From: Hyphococcus sp.
GTDB lineage: Bacteria > Pseudomonadota > Alphaproteobacteria > Caulobacterales > Parvularculaceae
Assembly (NCBI GenBank): GCA_021776245.1
Contig: JAJFGF010000022.1
Location: 44,241 to 108,240, forward strand
Reading direction: 5' to 3'
DNA: 64,000 nucleotides
Of this stretch, positions 1-9,886 are shown piece by piece; position 1 is the stretch's first letter; the number at the start of each line of letters is the position of its first letter. The notes under the pieces are model-generated. The model was not told the origin of the DNA, searched no databases, and worked only from the letters and a program-made list of their open reading frames with translations. The position numbers were made by a program, and so were the translations under genes.

Positions 1-270
1 GCGACGCGCCGTGCGATCACGCGCGCCATGAAACGTGCGGGCCGTGTATGGATTCGGATTTTTCCGGATGTGCCGGTTTCGAAAAAGCCGACCGAAGTGC
101 GTATGGGTAAAGGTAAGGGATCGGTCGAGTTCTGGGCGGCCAAAGTCAAGCCCGGCCGGATTATGTTTGAGATCGACGGCGTCACTGACGAAGTCGCGCG
201 TGAAGCCTTGGCGCTTGGCGCGGCCAAATTGCCGATTAAGACGCGCATTATAACGCGCATTGGCGAGTAG
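1..270 (+). CDS. rplP: 50S ribosomal protein L16, C-terminal part (5' end outside the window)
   Basis: The reading frame is open from base 1 and ends at a TAG at 268-270, giving the last 89 residues of L16. The block RVWIRIFPD followed by [13 protein letters not shown] is the conserved L16 core that binds 23S rRNA near the A site and central protuberance. An internal ATG at 28 is not the start, because the conserved protein continues upstream of it. Order (rplP-rpmC-rpsQ) is that of the bacterial S10/spc operon. Confidence 0.97.
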   Translation, partial: ATRRAITRAMKRAGRVWIRIFPDVPVSKKPTEVRMGKGKGSVEFWAAKVKPGRIMFEIDGVTDEVAREALALGAAKLPIKTRIITRIGE

Positions 271-282
271 GGAGCGGACGCA

Positions 283-483
283 ATGAATGCCAGTGAAGTA
301 CGCGACATGACGTCGGACGAGCTGAAGGACAAACTCCTGCAGCTCAAAAAAGAACAGTTCAATCTGCGGTTCCAAAAGGCGTCCGGCCAGCTGGAGAAAA
401 CATCGCGGATTTGCGAAGTGCGGCGCGATATTGCGCGGATCAAAACAGTGCTCGGCGAAAACAGCCGGGCGAATGCAAGCTAA
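283..483 (+). CDS. rpmC: 50S ribosomal protein L29
   Basis: A 66-residue protein of usual L29 size, made of two helices; it sits by the exit tunnel of the large subunit. The N-terminal [23 protein letters not shown] and the C-terminal [11 protein letters not shown] blocks are typical. It lies 12 bases after rplP with a GGAGCGG ribosome-binding site, and directly before rpsQ, as in other spc operons. Confidence 0.97.
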   Translation: MNASEVRDMTSDELKDKLLQLKKEQFNLRFQKASGQLEKTSRICEVRRDIARIKTVLGENSRANAS

Positions 484-500
484 GGAAAAGAGGCCGAGCA

Positions 501-743
501 ATGCCTAAAAGGATCATGCAGGGCGCTGTGGTCAGCGACAAGGGCGACAAGACGGTGATCGTACGCATCGAGCGCGTTTTTACGCACCCGCTGCTCAAGA
601 AAACCATGCGCCGGACCAACAAATTTCACGCGCATGACGAAGAGAACAAATACAAAGTCGGCGATCTCGTTCAAATACAGGAATGCGCGCCGAAATCGAA
701 ACTGAAACGCTGGGAAGTGATTGGCGCTGGTTCGAAGGCCTAA
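501..743 (+). CDS. rpsQ: 30S ribosomal protein S17
   Basis: 80 residues starting MPKRIMQG. The conserved segments [14 protein letters not shown] and [14 protein letters not shown] belong to the OB fold that binds helix 11 of 16S rRNA. The frame stays open further upstream to 411, but the ATG at 501 follows the rpmC stop by 17 bases and gives the normal S17 length. Confidence 0.97.
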   Translation: MPKRIMQGAVVSDKGDKTVIVRIERVFTHPLLKKTMRRTNKFHAHDEENKYKVGDLVQIQECAPKSKLKRWEVIGAGSKA

Positions 744-812
744 AAGTTTTGCAGCGTATCGCGCTGCTTTGAGTTGGATGTTTAACGGGCGCAGCCCATC
801 AGGAGGATCGTT

Positions 813-1181
813 ATGATCCAGATGCAAACAAATTTGGACGTTGCGGATAATTCCGGCGCCAAGCGCGTTCAGTGCATCAAAGTGCTTGGCGGCGCGAAGC
901 GCAAATATGCCGGTGTCGGCGATATTATTGTTGTCTCCATTAAGGAGGCGATCCCGCGCGGTCGTGTAAAAAAAGGCCAGGTAATGAAGGCAGTGGTTGT
1001 TCGCACGGCGAAAGACATCATCCGCCGTGACGGCTCGGTGATCCGCTTTGATCGCAATGCCGCCGTCCTGGTCAACAATAACAAAGAGCCGATCGGCACT
1101 CGTATCTTTGGCCCGGTGACGCGCGAATTGCGCGCCTCGCGCCATATGAAGATCGTGTCGCTCGCCCCGGAGGTGCTGTAA
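813..1181 (+). CDS. rplN: 50S ribosomal protein L14
   Basis: 122 residues, the exact usual length, starting [18 protein letters not shown]. It binds 23S rRNA and contacts L19 and the 30S subunit. An AGGAGG sequence lies 5-10 bases before the ATG. The stop codon overlaps the ATG of rplX by one base, so the two are translationally coupled. Confidence 0.98.
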   Translation: MIQMQTNLDVADNSGAKRVQCIKVLGGAKRKYAGVGDIIVVSIKEAIPRGRVKKGQVMKAVVVRTAKDIIRRDGSVIRFDRNAAVLVNNNKEPIGTRIFGPVTRELRASRHMKIVSLAPEVL

Positions 1182-1495
1182 TGGCGGCGAAGATCAAAAA
1201 AGGCGACAAGGTTATCGTGCTCGCGGGCAAAGATCGCGGCGCGGAAGGCGAAGTCGTGACCGTAATGCCGGCGGAAAACCGTGTGATTGTTCGCGGCGTT
1301 AATATGATCAAGAAGCACCAGCGGCAGACACAGTCCGAGCAGGGTGGAATCATTTCTCGTGAAGCGTCGATCCATGTTTCCAATGTTGCGCTGCGCGATC
1401 CGTCAACGGGCAAGCCGACGCGCGTAGGTTTCAAAATTGAAGACGGCAAGAAAACACGGATTGCAAAGGCGTCCGGCGAGGTTATCGATGGCTGA
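1181..1495 (+). CDS. rplX: 50S ribosomal protein L24
   Basis: 104 residues with an N-terminal KOW motif ([20 protein letters not shown]). L24 starts large-subunit assembly by binding the 5' end of 23S rRNA. It overlaps rplN by one base and rplE by eight (ATGGCTGA), consistent with coupled translation. Confidence 0.98.
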   Translation: MAAKIKKGDKVIVLAGKDRGAEGEVVTVMPAENRVIVRGVNMIKKHQRQTQSEQGGIISREASIHVSNVALRDPSTGKPTRVGFKIEDGKKTRIAKASGEVIDG

Positions 1496-2048
1496 AGCAA
1501 CAAATTACGAACCGCGTCTCAAAAAGCTCTACCGCGATGAAATGCGCGGCAAGCTGAACGAGAAGTTCGGGTACAAGAACGCGATGATGACGCCTTCCAT
1601 CGAGAAGGTTGTAATCAATATTGGTGTTGGCGACGCCGTCAACGACCGCAAGGCCGTTGACGCAGCGTTTGAAGATTTAATGCGTATCGCCGGTCAAAAA
1701 CCGGTCGTTACAAAGGCGTCCAAATCGATCGCCGGCTTCAAGCTGCGCGAAGGCATGGCGATAGGCGTCAAAGTTACGCTGCGCAAGAACCGGATGTATG
1801 AGTTTCTCGACCGCCTGGTCACGATTGCGCTTCCGCGCGTACGGGACTTTCGCGGCTTGAGTCCAAAAAGTTTCGACGGTCGCGGTAATTTCGCGATGGG
1901 ATTGAAGGAACAAATCGTGTTTCCGGAGATCGATTACGACAAGGTCGACAAGATTCGGGGAATGGACATTATCGTGTGCACCTCGGCGAATAATGACGAT
2001 GAGGCGCGGGAACTCTTGCGTGAGTTCAATTTCCCGTTTCGGAAATAG
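1488..2048 (+). CDS. rplE: 50S ribosomal protein L5
   Basis: 186 residues with the conserved L5 blocks [29 protein letters not shown] and [10 protein letters not shown]. It binds 5S rRNA in the central protuberance. The start at 1488 ([11 protein letters not shown]) was chosen over an in-frame codon at 1437, because 1437 lies deep inside rplX and would add an unusual N-terminus. Confidence 0.97.
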   Translation: MAEATNYEPRLKKLYRDEMRGKLNEKFGYKNAMMTPSIEKVVINIGVGDAVNDRKAVDAAFEDLMRIAGQKPVVTKASKSIAGFKLREGMAIGVKVTLRKNRMYEFLDRLVTIALPRVRDFRGLSPKSFDGRGNFAMGLKEQIVFPEIDYDKVDKIRGMDIIVCTSANNDDEARELLREFNFPFRK

Positions 2049-2115
2049 GTTAATCAGTAAAGGCCAGATTTGAGTCAGGTCCGCATACCGGAAACCGGCT
2101 TGAGAAGGAGAAACA

Positions 2116-2421
2116 ATGGCGAAGAAATCAATGGTCGAACGCGATCTCAAACGCCGCCGCATGGCGAAAAAGTTTGAGTCAAAACGCAATCGACTCAAGG
2201 AAATTATCAACGACAAGGAAAAGCCCGGCGAAGATCGCTTTGTGGCCGCGCTTAAACTTGCTGAATTGCCGCGCAACTCTTCAACGACGCGTATCCGCAA
2301 TCGCTGCCTCGTAACCGGCCGCCCACGCGGATATTATCGCAAGTTGAAAATGTCGCGGATTGCATTGCGCGAAATGGGTTCGGATGGAAAGATTCCGGGC
2401 CTCGTGAAGTCTAGCTGGTAA
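2116..2421 (+). CDS. rpsN: 30S ribosomal protein S14 (long, zinc-free type)
   Basis: 101 residues starting [16 protein letters not shown] and ending in the conserved [16 protein letters not shown] block. There are no CxxC pairs, so this is the long zinc-independent S14 usual in alphaproteobacteria. A clear AGAAGGAGAAAC site precedes the ATG. S14 assembles into the 30S head. Confidence 0.98.
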   Translation: MAKKSMVERDLKRRRMAKKFESKRNRLKEIINDKEKPGEDRFVAALKLAELPRNSSTTRIRNRCLVTGRPRGYYRKLKMSRIALREMGSDGKIPGLVKSSW

Positions 2422-2436
2422 GGGAGCCGAACGAAA

Positions 2437-2835
2437 ATGGCTATCAACGATCCTATCGGTGATTTGATTACACGCATCCGCAATGCGCAAATGCGCCGGC
2501 ATTCAACCATGGTTGCGCCCGTCTCGAAGCTACGCGGCTGGGTGCTCGATGTGCTTGAAAACGAAGGCTATATCCGCGGTTACGCTCGTATCGAAAAAGA
2601 CGGTGAAAAACCGTCATTTGAAGTCGAGCTTAAATATTTCGAAGGCGCTCCGGTCATTCAAAAGATCAAGCGCATATCGAAACCTGGGCGCCGCGTATAT
2701 TCGTCCGTGAATGATTTGCCGTCCGTACGAAACGGATTGGGTATTTCAATTGTCTCGACGCCCAAAGGCGTCATGTCCGACGCAGCAGCGCGCGACGCCA
2801 ATGTTGGCGGCGAAGTGCTCTGCGAGGTTTATTAA
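2437..2835 (+). CDS. rpsH: 30S ribosomal protein S8
   Basis: 132 residues with the signature start [15 protein letters not shown] and the C-terminal [16 protein letters not shown] block that binds 16S rRNA helix 21. In E. coli, S8 represses the spc operon by binding the L5 mRNA; whether that site exists here was not determined. It lies 15 bases after rpsN. Confidence 0.98.
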   Translation: MAINDPIGDLITRIRNAQMRRHSTMVAPVSKLRGWVLDVLENEGYIRGYARIEKDGEKPSFEVELKYFEGAPVIQKIKRISKPGRRVYSSVNDLPSVRNGLGISIVSTPKGVMSDAAARDANVGGEVLCEVY

Positions 2836-2852
2836 GATCAGGAGCGAGGATT

Positions 2853-3386
2853 ATGTCCCGCATCGGTAAAAAAGCGATTGCAGTGCCCGGCGGCGTCACC
2901 GTAACGGTTGACGGCCAGGCGGTGAGGGCAAAGGGCCCGAAAGGCGAATTGAATTTCGTTGTCAGCGATCTGTGTTCAGTTGCGCTTGACGGCGATAAAT
3001 TGTCGGTGACGCCGGTCGATAATTCCAAGCCGGCCCGGTCTATGTGGGGTATGAGCCGCACGCAGATCGCGAATATGGTCGATGGCGTGGCGAACGAGTT
3101 TACGAAAACGCTGCACCTCGTTGGCGTTGGTTATCGTGCGCAGATGAAGGGCAATGTTCTCAGCCTCGCATTGGGATTTAGCCATGACGTCGACCATCCT
3201 GCGCCGGACGGCGTCAAAATCGTCACGACAAAGCCGACGGAAATCGTCATTTCCGGCATCGACAAGCAAAAGGTTGGACAGACCGCCGCAGAAATTCGCG
3301 CATACCGTCCGCCGGAGCCATATAAAGGCAAAGGCGTGAAATACGCTGATGAATATATCTTCCGTAAGGAAGGCAAGAAGAAGTAA
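2853..3386 (+). CDS. rplF: 50S ribosomal protein L6
   Basis: 177 residues, normal length, with the duplicated L6 fold. Conserved blocks are [15 protein letters not shown] at the start and [13 protein letters not shown] near the end. L6 binds domain VI of 23S rRNA near the sarcin-ricin loop. A GGAGCGAGG site precedes the ATG. Confidence 0.98.
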   Translation: MSRIGKKAIAVPGGVTVTVDGQAVRAKGPKGELNFVVSDLCSVALDGDKLSVTPVDNSKPARSMWGMSRTQIANMVDGVANEFTKTLHLVGVGYRAQMKGNVLSLALGFSHDVDHPAPDGVKIVTTKPTEIVISGIDKQKVGQTAAEIRAYRPPEPYKGKGVKYADEYIFRKEGKKK

Positions 3387-3411
3387 CTCTTCGTTAAAAG
3401 GATAACAGGTC

Positions 3412-3777
3412 ATGGCTGACCAAAAGAGAACGAAACAACAGTCCCGCGCCGGCCGAAACAGGCGCAAGATTGCACGCGTATCGAAAGGCCGTCCGCGGCT
3501 TTCGATTTTCCGGTCGTCGAAAAATATTTCGGCGCAGGTAATCGATGATGCGCAGGGCAAGACGCTGGCTTCAGCGTCGTCGCTCGATAAGGAAATGAAT
3601 AAGGACGCTGCAAAAGGTTCCGATAAGGACGCTGCGGCGAAAGTCGGTAAAGCAGTCGCGGAACGGGCGATTAAGGCCGGCGTTGAAAATGTCGTGTTTG
3701 ACCGCGGCAGTTATATGTATCACGGCCGCGTAAAGGCGCTTGCTGACGCCGCGCGCGACGCCGGATTGAAATTCTAA
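3412..3777 (+). CDS. rplR: 50S ribosomal protein L18
   Basis: 121 residues with the L18 blocks [21 protein letters not shown] and [19 protein letters not shown]. It mediates attachment of 5S rRNA to the 50S subunit together with L5. It lies 25 bases after rplF and 14 before rpsE. Confidence 0.98.
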   Translation: MADQKRTKQQSRAGRNRRKIARVSKGRPRLSIFRSSKNISAQVIDDAQGKTLASASSLDKEMNKDAAKGSDKDAAAKVGKAVAERAIKAGVENVVFDRGSYMYHGRVKALADAARDAGLKF

Positions 3778-3791
3778 GGGAGTATTGCTTC

Positions 3792-4370
3792 ATGGCGCGT
3801 GATGACAGACGTGGACGCGGTCGAGGCCGGGGTGAACGCGAAGAGCGCGACGAATTCGTCGATAAGCTCGTAGCTATCAACCGGGTCGCAAAAGTCGTTA
3901 AAGGCGGCAAGAACTTTGGCTTTGCAGCTTTGGTTGTTGTTGGCGATCAAAAAGGCCGTGTCGGTTTTGGCAAGGGCAAAGCCCGCGAAGTGCCCGAAGC
4001 GATCCGTAAAGCCGCGCAAGAGGCCAAGCGAAACCTCATTCGAGTGCCGTTGCGTGAAGGCCGGACGCTGCATCACGATGCGCAAGGACGCTGGGGCGCA
4101 GGTAAAGTCGTGTTACGCGCAGCGCCTCCGGGAACCGGCATCATCGCTGGCGGTCCAATGCGTGCAATCTTTGAAACGCTTGGCGTTCAGGATGTTGTTG
4201 CAAAATCGCTCGGTTCGTCGAATCCATATAATATGGTTCGTGCGACCGTGAATGCGCTGCAGCATCAGGTGAGCCCGCGGTCGATGGCCGCAAAACGCGG
4301 CAAAAAAGTATCGGATATTCTCGCGCGCCGCACCGGCGGCGGCGAAGCAAACGCGGCAGACGCGGCGTAA
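3792..4370 (+). CDS. rpsE: 30S ribosomal protein S5
   Basis: 192 residues. The N-terminal dsRBD-like S5 domain ([34 protein letters not shown]) is followed by the C-terminal domain ([19 protein letters not shown]). The extreme N-terminus is rich in Arg, Gly and Glu, a common alphaproteobacterial extension. S5 contributes to decoding accuracy. Confidence 0.98.
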   Translation: MARDDRRGRGRGRGEREERDEFVDKLVAINRVAKVVKGGKNFGFAALVVVGDQKGRVGFGKGKAREVPEAIRKAAQEAKRNLIRVPLREGRTLHHDAQGRWGAGKVVLRAAPPGTGIIAGGPMRAIFETLGVQDVVAKSLGSSNPYNMVRATVNALQHQVSPRSMAAKRGKKVSDILARRTGGGEANAADAA

Positions 4371-4381
4371 GGGAGCCAACA

Positions 4382-4570
4382 ATGGCAGCGAAGAAAATGC
4401 TCAAGGTCCGGCAAACGGGCAGCCCGATCCGGCGCGCGCAAGATCAACGCGCGACGCTGGTTGGCCTTGGCCTGAACAAAATCGGCCGCGTGCGCGAACT
4501 CGAAGATACGCCGTCAGTGCGCGGCATGATTCGCAAAATTTCTCATATGGTCGAGATCGTAGAAGAATAA
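4382..4570 (+). CDS. rpmD: 50S ribosomal protein L30
   Basis: 62 residues starting [18 protein letters not shown], with [22 protein letters not shown], the conserved L30 core. It lies 11 bases after rpsE. A 102-base gap without a gene follows before rplO. Confidence 0.97.
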   Translation: MAAKKMLKVRQTGSPIRRAQDQRATLVGLGLNKIGRVRELEDTPSVRGMIRKISHMVEIVEE

Positions 4571-4672
4571 CCAAAAGGCGGAAACGCTCATATCAACAGC
4601 CCGATCAGCGGGCGCATCAGGCGAGGCGGCCGGCTTAATCGAGATTATGGCTGTCGAAAGTCGAGGAATAAA

Positions 4673-5140
4673 ATGAAACTCAACGAACTCTCAGACAATA
4701 AAGGCGCACGCAAGAATCGCACGCGTGTTGGCCGCGGTATTGGTTCCGGCAAGGGCAAAACCGGCGGACGCGGCGTCAAGGGACAAAAATCCCGTTCCGG
4801 CGTTTCCGGCATCCGCGCTTACGAAGGCGGGCAGATGCCGCTTTATATGCGTTTGCCCAAGCGCGGTTTCAATACGCCGAACGCCTCAAAATATGTTGAG
4901 ATCAATGTCGGCCGTCTGCAGGCTGCGATCGACGCCGGCAAGCTTGACGCCAAAAAGAAAATTGACGCAGCCGTGCTGGTTGAAGCGGGGGTCGTACGCC
5001 GTTCTCGTGACGGGATCCGCCTTCTCGGCGTCGGCGCGCTTAAGGCTAAACTTGATATTGAAGTCGCGCATGCTTCTGCGGGCGCAAGAGCCGCCGTTGA
5101 AAAGGTGGGCGGCGCAGTAACGGTTAAGGGCGAAAAATAG
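4673..5140 (+). CDS. rplO: 50S ribosomal protein L15
   Basis: 155 residues with the characteristic Gly/Arg-rich N-terminus ([19 protein letters not shown]) and [16 protein letters not shown]. It is a late assembly protein of the large subunit. In the usual order it precedes secY, as here. Confidence 0.98.
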   Translation: MKLNELSDNKGARKNRTRVGRGIGSGKGKTGGRGVKGQKSRSGVSGIRAYEGGQMPLYMRLPKRGFNTPNASKYVEINVGRLQAAIDAGKLDAKKKIDAAVLVEAGVVRRSRDGIRLLGVGALKAKLDIEVAHASAGARAAVEKVGGAVTVKGEK

Positions 5141-5221
5141 GGCTGTGGCGGGGTTGCGGACGAGACCCGCTACCGCCACATGGCGACTATCTTATCCCTC
5201 CAGCTCAGGTGAAATGGCCAA

Positions 5222-6562
5222 ATGACATCCGCAGCGGAACAATTTGCCTCAAACATCAATCTAGCCTCCTTTGCAAAGGCCGATGAGCTAAAAAAACGGC
5301 TGTTGTTTACGCTGGGTGCGCTGATCGTTTACCGGCTCGGCACATTTGTTCCGTTGCCGGGAATCGATCCCGAAGCATTCGCCCGTGGATTTCAGAGCCA
5401 GCAGGGCGGCCTTCTCGGCACGCTTAATATTTTTGCCGGCGGCGCAGTTGAGCGTATGGCGATATTCGCGCTCAACATTATGCCTTATATCTCGGCGTCG
5501 ATTATCATGCAGCTGATGTCTGCGGTCATTCCGTCGCTTGAAGCGATCAAGAAAGAAGGCGAGCAGGGCCGCCGCCAGATCAATCAGTATACGCGATATC
5601 TGACGGTGTTTCTTGCAACGATGCAGGGATATTTCATTGCTGTCAGCCTTCAGGCGCAGACCGGTACTGTTATCGATCCCGGCCCGTTTTTCTTGTTATC
5701 GACGGTTGTAACGCTCGTCGGCGGCGTCATGTTCTTGTTGTGGCTGGGCGAGCAGATCACGTCGCGCGGCGTCGGCAATGGCGTATCGCTGATCATTTTT
5801 GCAGGCATTGTCGCGGAATTGCCGCGGGCGATTGCCGGCCTTCTTGATCAGGGCCGCACCGGCGCCGGCGTCGGCGGCGGCGTCATTGTCATCATTGCAC
5901 TTCTGGCGTTAGGGTTGATTGCCTTTGTCGTCTTCATGGAACGATCCCAGCGGCGTATCATTGTTCAGTATCCGCGCCGTCAGGTCGGTCAGCGCATGAC
6001 GCAGGGCGAAAAATCTCATCTGCCGCTTAAGTTAAACGTTTCCGGCGTGATCCCGCCGATTTTTGCCTCCTCTTTGCTGCTGCTTCCGGCAACAGCGATC
6101 TCCGCCATTGGCGAGGGCTCGCCGGACTGGCTGCAGACCGTGGGCTTTTGGTTTGCGCCGCAAAAGCCGCTTTATATTGCGTTATATGCGTCGCTGATTA
6201 TTGGCTTTACGTTTATCTATGCCTCGGTTGTTTTTAAGCCCGAGGAAGTCGCTGACAATCTCAAAAAATATGGCGGATTTATCCAGGGCTATCGCCCGGG
6301 CGCGCGGACCGCAGAATATCTCGATTACGTGCTGACGCGACTGACCATGGTCGGCGCTTTATATCTGACCTTTGTCTGCATCCTTCCGGAGATTTTGAAG
6401 GCGAGTTATAGCCAGTCCATTCCGGTCTATATTGGCGGCACGTCTCTCTTGATTGTTGTCTCGGTGACGCTGGATACCGTCTCTCAGATCCAGGGCCATC
6501 TTGTCGCGCAGCAATATGAAAGTCTGATCAAAAAGTCGAAGCTCCGCGGAGGGCGTCGATGA
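5222..6562 (+). CDS. secY: Sec translocon channel subunit SecY
   Basis: 446 residues, typical SecY length with about ten hydrophobic segments. Family signatures are visible: GGAVERMAIFALNIMPYISA (first signature) and GEQITSRGVGNGVSL (second). SecY forms the protein-conducting channel with SecE and SecG in the inner membrane. Its stop overlaps the adk start by four bases (ATGA), so adk translation is coupled. Confidence 0.98.
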   Translation: MTSAAEQFASNINLASFAKADELKKRLLFTLGALIVYRLGTFVPLPGIDPEAFARGFQSQQGGLLGTLNIFAGGAVERMAIFALNIMPYISASIIMQLMSAVIPSLEAIKKEGEQGRRQINQYTRYLTVFLATMQGYFIAVSLQAQTGTVIDPGPFFLLSTVVTLVGGVMFLLWLGEQITSRGVGNGVSLIIFAGIVAELPRAIAGLLDQGRTGAGVGGGVIVIIALLALGLIAFVVFMERSQRRIIVQYPRRQVGQRMTQGEKSHLPLKLNVSGVIPPIFASSLLLLPATAISAIGEGSPDWLQTVGFWFAPQKPLYIALYASLIIGFTFIYASVVFKPEEVADNLKKYGGFIQGYRPGARTAEYLDYVLTRLTMVGALYLTFVCILPEILKASYSQSIPVYIGGTSLLIVVSVTLDTVSQIQGHLVAQQYESLIKKSKLRGGRR

Positions 6563-7155
6563 TCTTGATATTTCTTGGACCGCCGGGCGCCGGGAAGGGC
6601 ACCCAGGCGGCCCATATTGTTGAGCGCTACAATATTCCACAGCTATCGACCGGAGATATGTTGCGCGCAGCGGTTGCCGCCCAGACGCCGGTTGGCAAAA
6701 AGGCCAAAGAGGTGATGGACGCCGGCAATCTTGTCTCGGACGATATTGTAGCCGCGATCGTCGAAGAACGGATTGAGGCTGAAGATTGCGCAGGAGGGTT
6801 TCTCCTCGACGGATTCCCGCGCACCGACGTTCAGGCGGAGATGCTGGACGCCATGCTGCAAAAAAAGGAGCGCGCGGTTGATGTCGTGATTGAGCTTAAA
6901 GTCGACGAAACGGCGCTTTTGGACCGTCTCAAAAAACGAATCGCAGAGACCAGGGCGCGGGGCGACGAACCCCGCAAAGACGACAATGAAGAGACCTTCA
7001 AATACCGGCTCCAGGTCTATAAAGACCTGACAGCCCCCTTGATCCCGTTTTATGCGGCTCAGGATAAGTTGAAGGAGGTGGATGGTATGGGGTCAGTCGC
7101 GGCGGTTTCCGCCCAGATCGACGCAATTTTGGACGATTTTGGGCCCAAAAATTAG
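6559..7155 (+). CDS. adk: Adenylate kinase (short-LID form)
   Basis: 198 residues. It interconverts ATP + AMP and 2 ADP in the cytoplasm. The P-loop GPPGAGKGT is at residues 7-15 and the AMP-binding block FLLDGFPRTDVQA near residue 80. The LID region is short (TRARGDEPRKDDNEETFKYR), so this is the short form without a Zn-type LID insertion, common in alphaproteobacteria. Overlaps secY by four bases. Confidence 0.97.
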   Translation: MILIFLGPPGAGKGTQAAHIVERYNIPQLSTGDMLRAAVAAQTPVGKKAKEVMDAGNLVSDDIVAAIVEERIEAEDCAGGFLLDGFPRTDVQAEMLDAMLQKKERAVDVVIELKVDETALLDRLKKRIAETRARGDEPRKDDNEETFKYRLQVYKDLTAPLIPFYAAQDKLKEVDGMGSVAAVSAQIDAILDDFGPKN

Positions 7156-7330
7156 GTCCGGAAAGTGGTTGACGGCGGGGCCGCGAGAGCTATATCTACG
7201 CGCTCTCCGCCCACTGGAGGCACAGCTCGCTCGGCACGGGATTAATCGCGCCGTCGCGGGCTTCGTTGCATGGATAATGGCTTGCCCGGCCGGTCAAATT
7301 CAGGGCGGAGAAAAGGAAAAGGATTAGATC

Positions 7331-7699
7331 GTGGCCCGTATTGCAGGCGTCAATATTCCAACAAACAAGCGCGTTACAATTGCGCTGCGTTACATTCACG
7401 GCATCGGCCCGACAAAGGCCGCCGAAATATGTGAAAAAGTCGGTATCGCCGACAGTCGCAGGGTCAATGAATTGTCTGACGCCGAAGTCCTGCAGATTCG
7501 CGAGACAATTGACGCCGACTATATGGTCGAAGGCGATCTTCGCCGCGAAGCCGCCGTCAATATAAAGCGCCTGATGGACCAGGCTTGTTATCGCGGCCTG
7601 CGCCATCGTCGCGGCCTGCCGGTTCGCGGCCAGCGCACACACACAAATGCGCGCACGCGCAAAGGCCCGGCCAAGCCGATCGCCGGCAAGAAGAAGTAA
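7331..7699 (+). CDS. rpsM: 30S ribosomal protein S13
   Basis: 122 residues from a GTG start, with [14 protein letters not shown] and [10 protein letters not shown] at the N-terminus and the basic [15 protein letters not shown] tail. S13 lies in the 30S head and forms bridges to the 50S subunit. An AGGAAAAGGA site precedes the GTG. The 175-base gap after adk holds no gene; rpmJ (L36) is absent here. Confidence 0.97.
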   Translation: MARIAGVNIPTNKRVTIALRYIHGIGPTKAAEICEKVGIADSRRVNELSDAEVLQIRETIDADYMVEGDLRREAAVNIKRLMDQACYRGLRHRRGLPVRGQRTHTNARTRKGPAKPIAGKKK

Positions 7700-7711
7700 G
7701 GACATTTCGTA

Positions 7712-8104
7712 ATGGCAAAATCACCGGCGCCCCGCGTTAAACGTCGTGAACGGAAGAATATTTCTTCCGGCGTCGTTCATGTGAACGCATCGTTTAACAA
7801 CACCATGATCACCGTCACCGACGAACAGGGAAATGCGATCTCCTGGTCTTCCGCCGGCGGCATGGGTTTTAAGGGCTCACGCAAGTCGACCCCATACGCC
7901 GCACAGCTCGCAGCTGAAGACGCTGCGAAAAAAGCGATGGAGCACGGCATGCAAACAGTAAATGTCGAAGTGCGCGGTCCGGGCTCGGGGCGCGAAAGCG
8001 CTTTGCGGGCGCTGCAGTCCGCTGGTTTGACAGTTTCGATGATCCGCGATGTTACGCCGATCCCCCACAATGGCTGCCGCCCGCGCAAGCGCCGCCGCGT
8101 TTAA
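7712..8104 (+). CDS. rpsK: 30S ribosomal protein S11
   Basis: 130 residues with the S11 blocks [35 protein letters not shown] and [14 protein letters not shown]. It forms part of the mRNA exit platform of the small subunit. It lies 12 bases after rpsM. Confidence 0.98.
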   Translation: MAKSPAPRVKRRERKNISSGVVHVNASFNNTMITVTDEQGNAISWSSAGGMGFKGSRKSTPYAAQLAAEDAAKKAMEHGMQTVNVEVRGPGSGRESALRALQSAGLTVSMIRDVTPIPHNGCRPRKRRRV

Positions 8105-8134
8105 TTAACCACCTTAATGAGAGCGATCCTCCCC

Positions 8135-9160
8135 ATGGATTCAACGACTGTTCTTGAGAAAAACTGGCTGGAACTGATCCGGCCGTCGAAACTTGAAGTT
8201 ATTCCGGGCTCCGACCCGCAGCGTAAAGCGACAATTGTCGCCCAACCGCTGGAGCGCGGCTTTGGGCTGACGCTTGGCAATTCAGTGCGCCGGATTTTGA
8301 TGTCGTCGCTGCAGGGCGCCGCAGTAACGTCAATTCAGGTTGACGGCGTCGTCCATGAATTTTCATCAATTCCGGGCGTGCGTGAAGACGTGACCGACAT
8401 TGTGCTCAACGTCAAACAGGTTGCCATCCGCATGCATGTGGACGGACCGAAGCGGCTTGTTCTGAAAAAGGATACGCCGGGCCTCGTGACCGCAGGCGAT
8501 ATCGAAGAGACGTCTTCGGTTGATATCCTGAACAAGGATCATGTGATCTGTCACCTTGACGAAGGCGCATCGCTGCGCATGGAGCTGACCGTGAACACCG
8601 GCAAGGGTTACACGCAAGCTGAGCAAAACCGCCCGGAAGACGCGCCGATCGGCCTTATTCCCGTTGACAGCCTCTATTCACCGGTCAATCGTGTCGCCTA
8701 TCGCGTGGAAAATACCCGCGAAGGTCAAGTCCTTGATTACGACAAACTGGTGATGGAAATCGAAACTGACGGTTCTGTATCGCCGGAAGACTCTGTGGCT
8801 TATGCAGCGCGCATCCTGCAGGATCAGCTTCAAGTGTTTGTCAATTTTGACGAGCCGGCAAAAGATGTTGGCGTAGACGCCCGCGAAGAGTTGCCGTTTA
8901 ACCCTGCGCTCCTGCGCAAGGTCGACGAGCTGGAACTTTCTGTTCGCTCTGCAAATTGCCTGAAAAATGATAACATCGTTTATATCGGCGATTTGATTCA
9001 AAAGACCGAAGCGGAAATGCTGCGTACACCGAACTTTGGCCGCAAGTCCCTGAACGAGATCAAGGAAGTGCTGGCGGCGCTGGGACTACATCTTGGCATG
9101 GATGTGCCGGACTGGCCGCCGGACAATATCGAAGATTTGGCGAAAAAATTCGACGAGTAA
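8135..9160 (+). CDS. rpoA: RNA polymerase alpha subunit
   Basis: 341 residues. The N-terminal dimerization domain shows [22 protein letters not shown] and the C-terminal domain shows [20 protein letters not shown] plus [12 protein letters not shown], which bind UP elements and activators. An in-frame ATG at 8117 would add six residues; 8135 is preferred because it brings the N-terminus closer to the usual length, but neither has a clear ribosome-binding site. Confidence 0.96.
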   Translation: MDSTTVLEKNWLELIRPSKLEVIPGSDPQRKATIVAQPLERGFGLTLGNSVRRILMSSLQGAAVTSIQVDGVVHEFSSIPGVREDVTDIVLNVKQVAIRMHVDGPKRLVLKKDTPGLVTAGDIEETSSVDILNKDHVICHLDEGASLRMELTVNTGKGYTQAEQNRPEDAPIGLIPVDSLYSPVNRVAYRVENTREGQVLDYDKLVMEIETDGSVSPEDSVAYAARILQDQLQVFVNFDEPAKDVGVDAREELPFNPALLRKVDELELSVRSANCLKNDNIVYIGDLIQKTEAEMLRTPNFGRKSLNEIKEVLAALGLHLGMDVPDWPPDNIEDLAKKFDE

Positions 9161-9206
9161 AGATATAAACAAGACCGGCGAGACGCCGGCCTGAGGAGAT
9201 GAAGCC

Positions 9207-9644
9207 ATGCGACACGGGATGGCGCACCGCAAACTGAACCGGACCCATGAACATCGCAAAGCGATGTTTGCCAATATGGCGTCCGCGCTGATCAAGCATG
9301 AGCAAATCACAACCACCTTGCCCAAGGCCAAAGAGCTGCGGCCGATTGTTGAAAAACTCGTGACCATGGCCAAACACGCAGAAAAAGATGAAAAACGCGC
9401 GTTGAACCTTCGCCGCCTGGCAATCGCCAGAATTCGCGACAAGGATATGGCCAAGAAGCTGTTTGAGACGCTGGGTCCGCGTTATGCGGAGCGTGAGGGC
9501 GGTTATATTCGGATCATGAAGGCGGGTTTTCGCTATGGCGACAATGCGCCGCTGGCCGTGATCGAATTTGTTGATCGCGACGAAGACGCCAAAGGTCAGG
9601 ATTCAGGTCCCGTTATTGGCGTCGAGGCAGACGACGAGGAATAA
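9207..9644 (+). CDS. rplQ: 50S ribosomal protein L17
   Basis: 145 residues with [24 protein letters not shown], the L17 signature, and an acidic C-terminal tail usual in alphaproteobacteria. It is the last gene of the alpha operon, after rpoA, with an AGGAGATG site. Two hairpins follow. Confidence 0.98.
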   Translation: MRHGMAHRKLNRTHEHRKAMFANMASALIKHEQITTTLPKAKELRPIVEKLVTMAKHAEKDEKRALNLRRLAIARIRDKDMAKKLFETLGPRYAEREGGYIRIMKAGFRYGDNAPLAVIEFVDRDEDAKGQDSGPVIGVEADDEE

Positions 9645-9650
9645 ACCTCA

Positions 9651-9699
9651 GGGCGTTTCCGGGATAAAGTGGTTCCCGGTTTATCGTCCGGAAACGCCC
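9651..9699. repeat. Long inverted repeat after rplQ
   Basis: GGGCGTTTCCGG at 9651-9662 is exactly repeated in inverted form at 9688-9699, with a 25-base loop. There is no T-run after it, so it is unlikely to be a simple intrinsic terminator. It resembles the palindromic intergenic elements scattered in many alphaproteobacterial genomes; that is inference. Confidence 0.6.
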
Positions 9700-9836
9700 G
9701 GAGTCATATTTGGGCGCATTTCTTATCGGAAGTTCATCGCGTAGCGATGAACGCTCCCCATTAGAAGCTTCGCTTTTAACTTCGGAAATGCGCCAGCCAC
9801 ATTGCCGTCCGGTAATAGATCGTTGCATTGAATTGA

Positions 9837-9873
9837 GAACACGCGGGATTATAATCCTGCGTGTTCTTTTTTG
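9837..9873 (+). terminator. Intrinsic terminator of the rpoA-rplQ operon
   Basis: GAACACGC at 9837-9844 pairs with GCGTGTTC at 9859-9866, and the inner GGATTATAATCC is itself a palindrome. The stem is followed directly by a run of T residues (9867 onward). It lies between rplQ and the protease gene and should end transcription of the long ribosomal operon. Confidence 0.85.
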
Positions 9874-9886
9874 TCGGAGGATTCCC

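Noticed and set aside
480..1145. Long antisense open frame opposite rpsQ and rplN
   Set aside because: It lies opposite two clear ribosomal protein genes and has no recognisable protein content. High-GC coding DNA often leaves open frames on the other strand.
7156..7330. Possible rpmJ (L36) or small gene between adk and rpsM
   Set aside because: No frame with the short Cys/His-rich L36 sequence was found; the gap appears to be non-coding.
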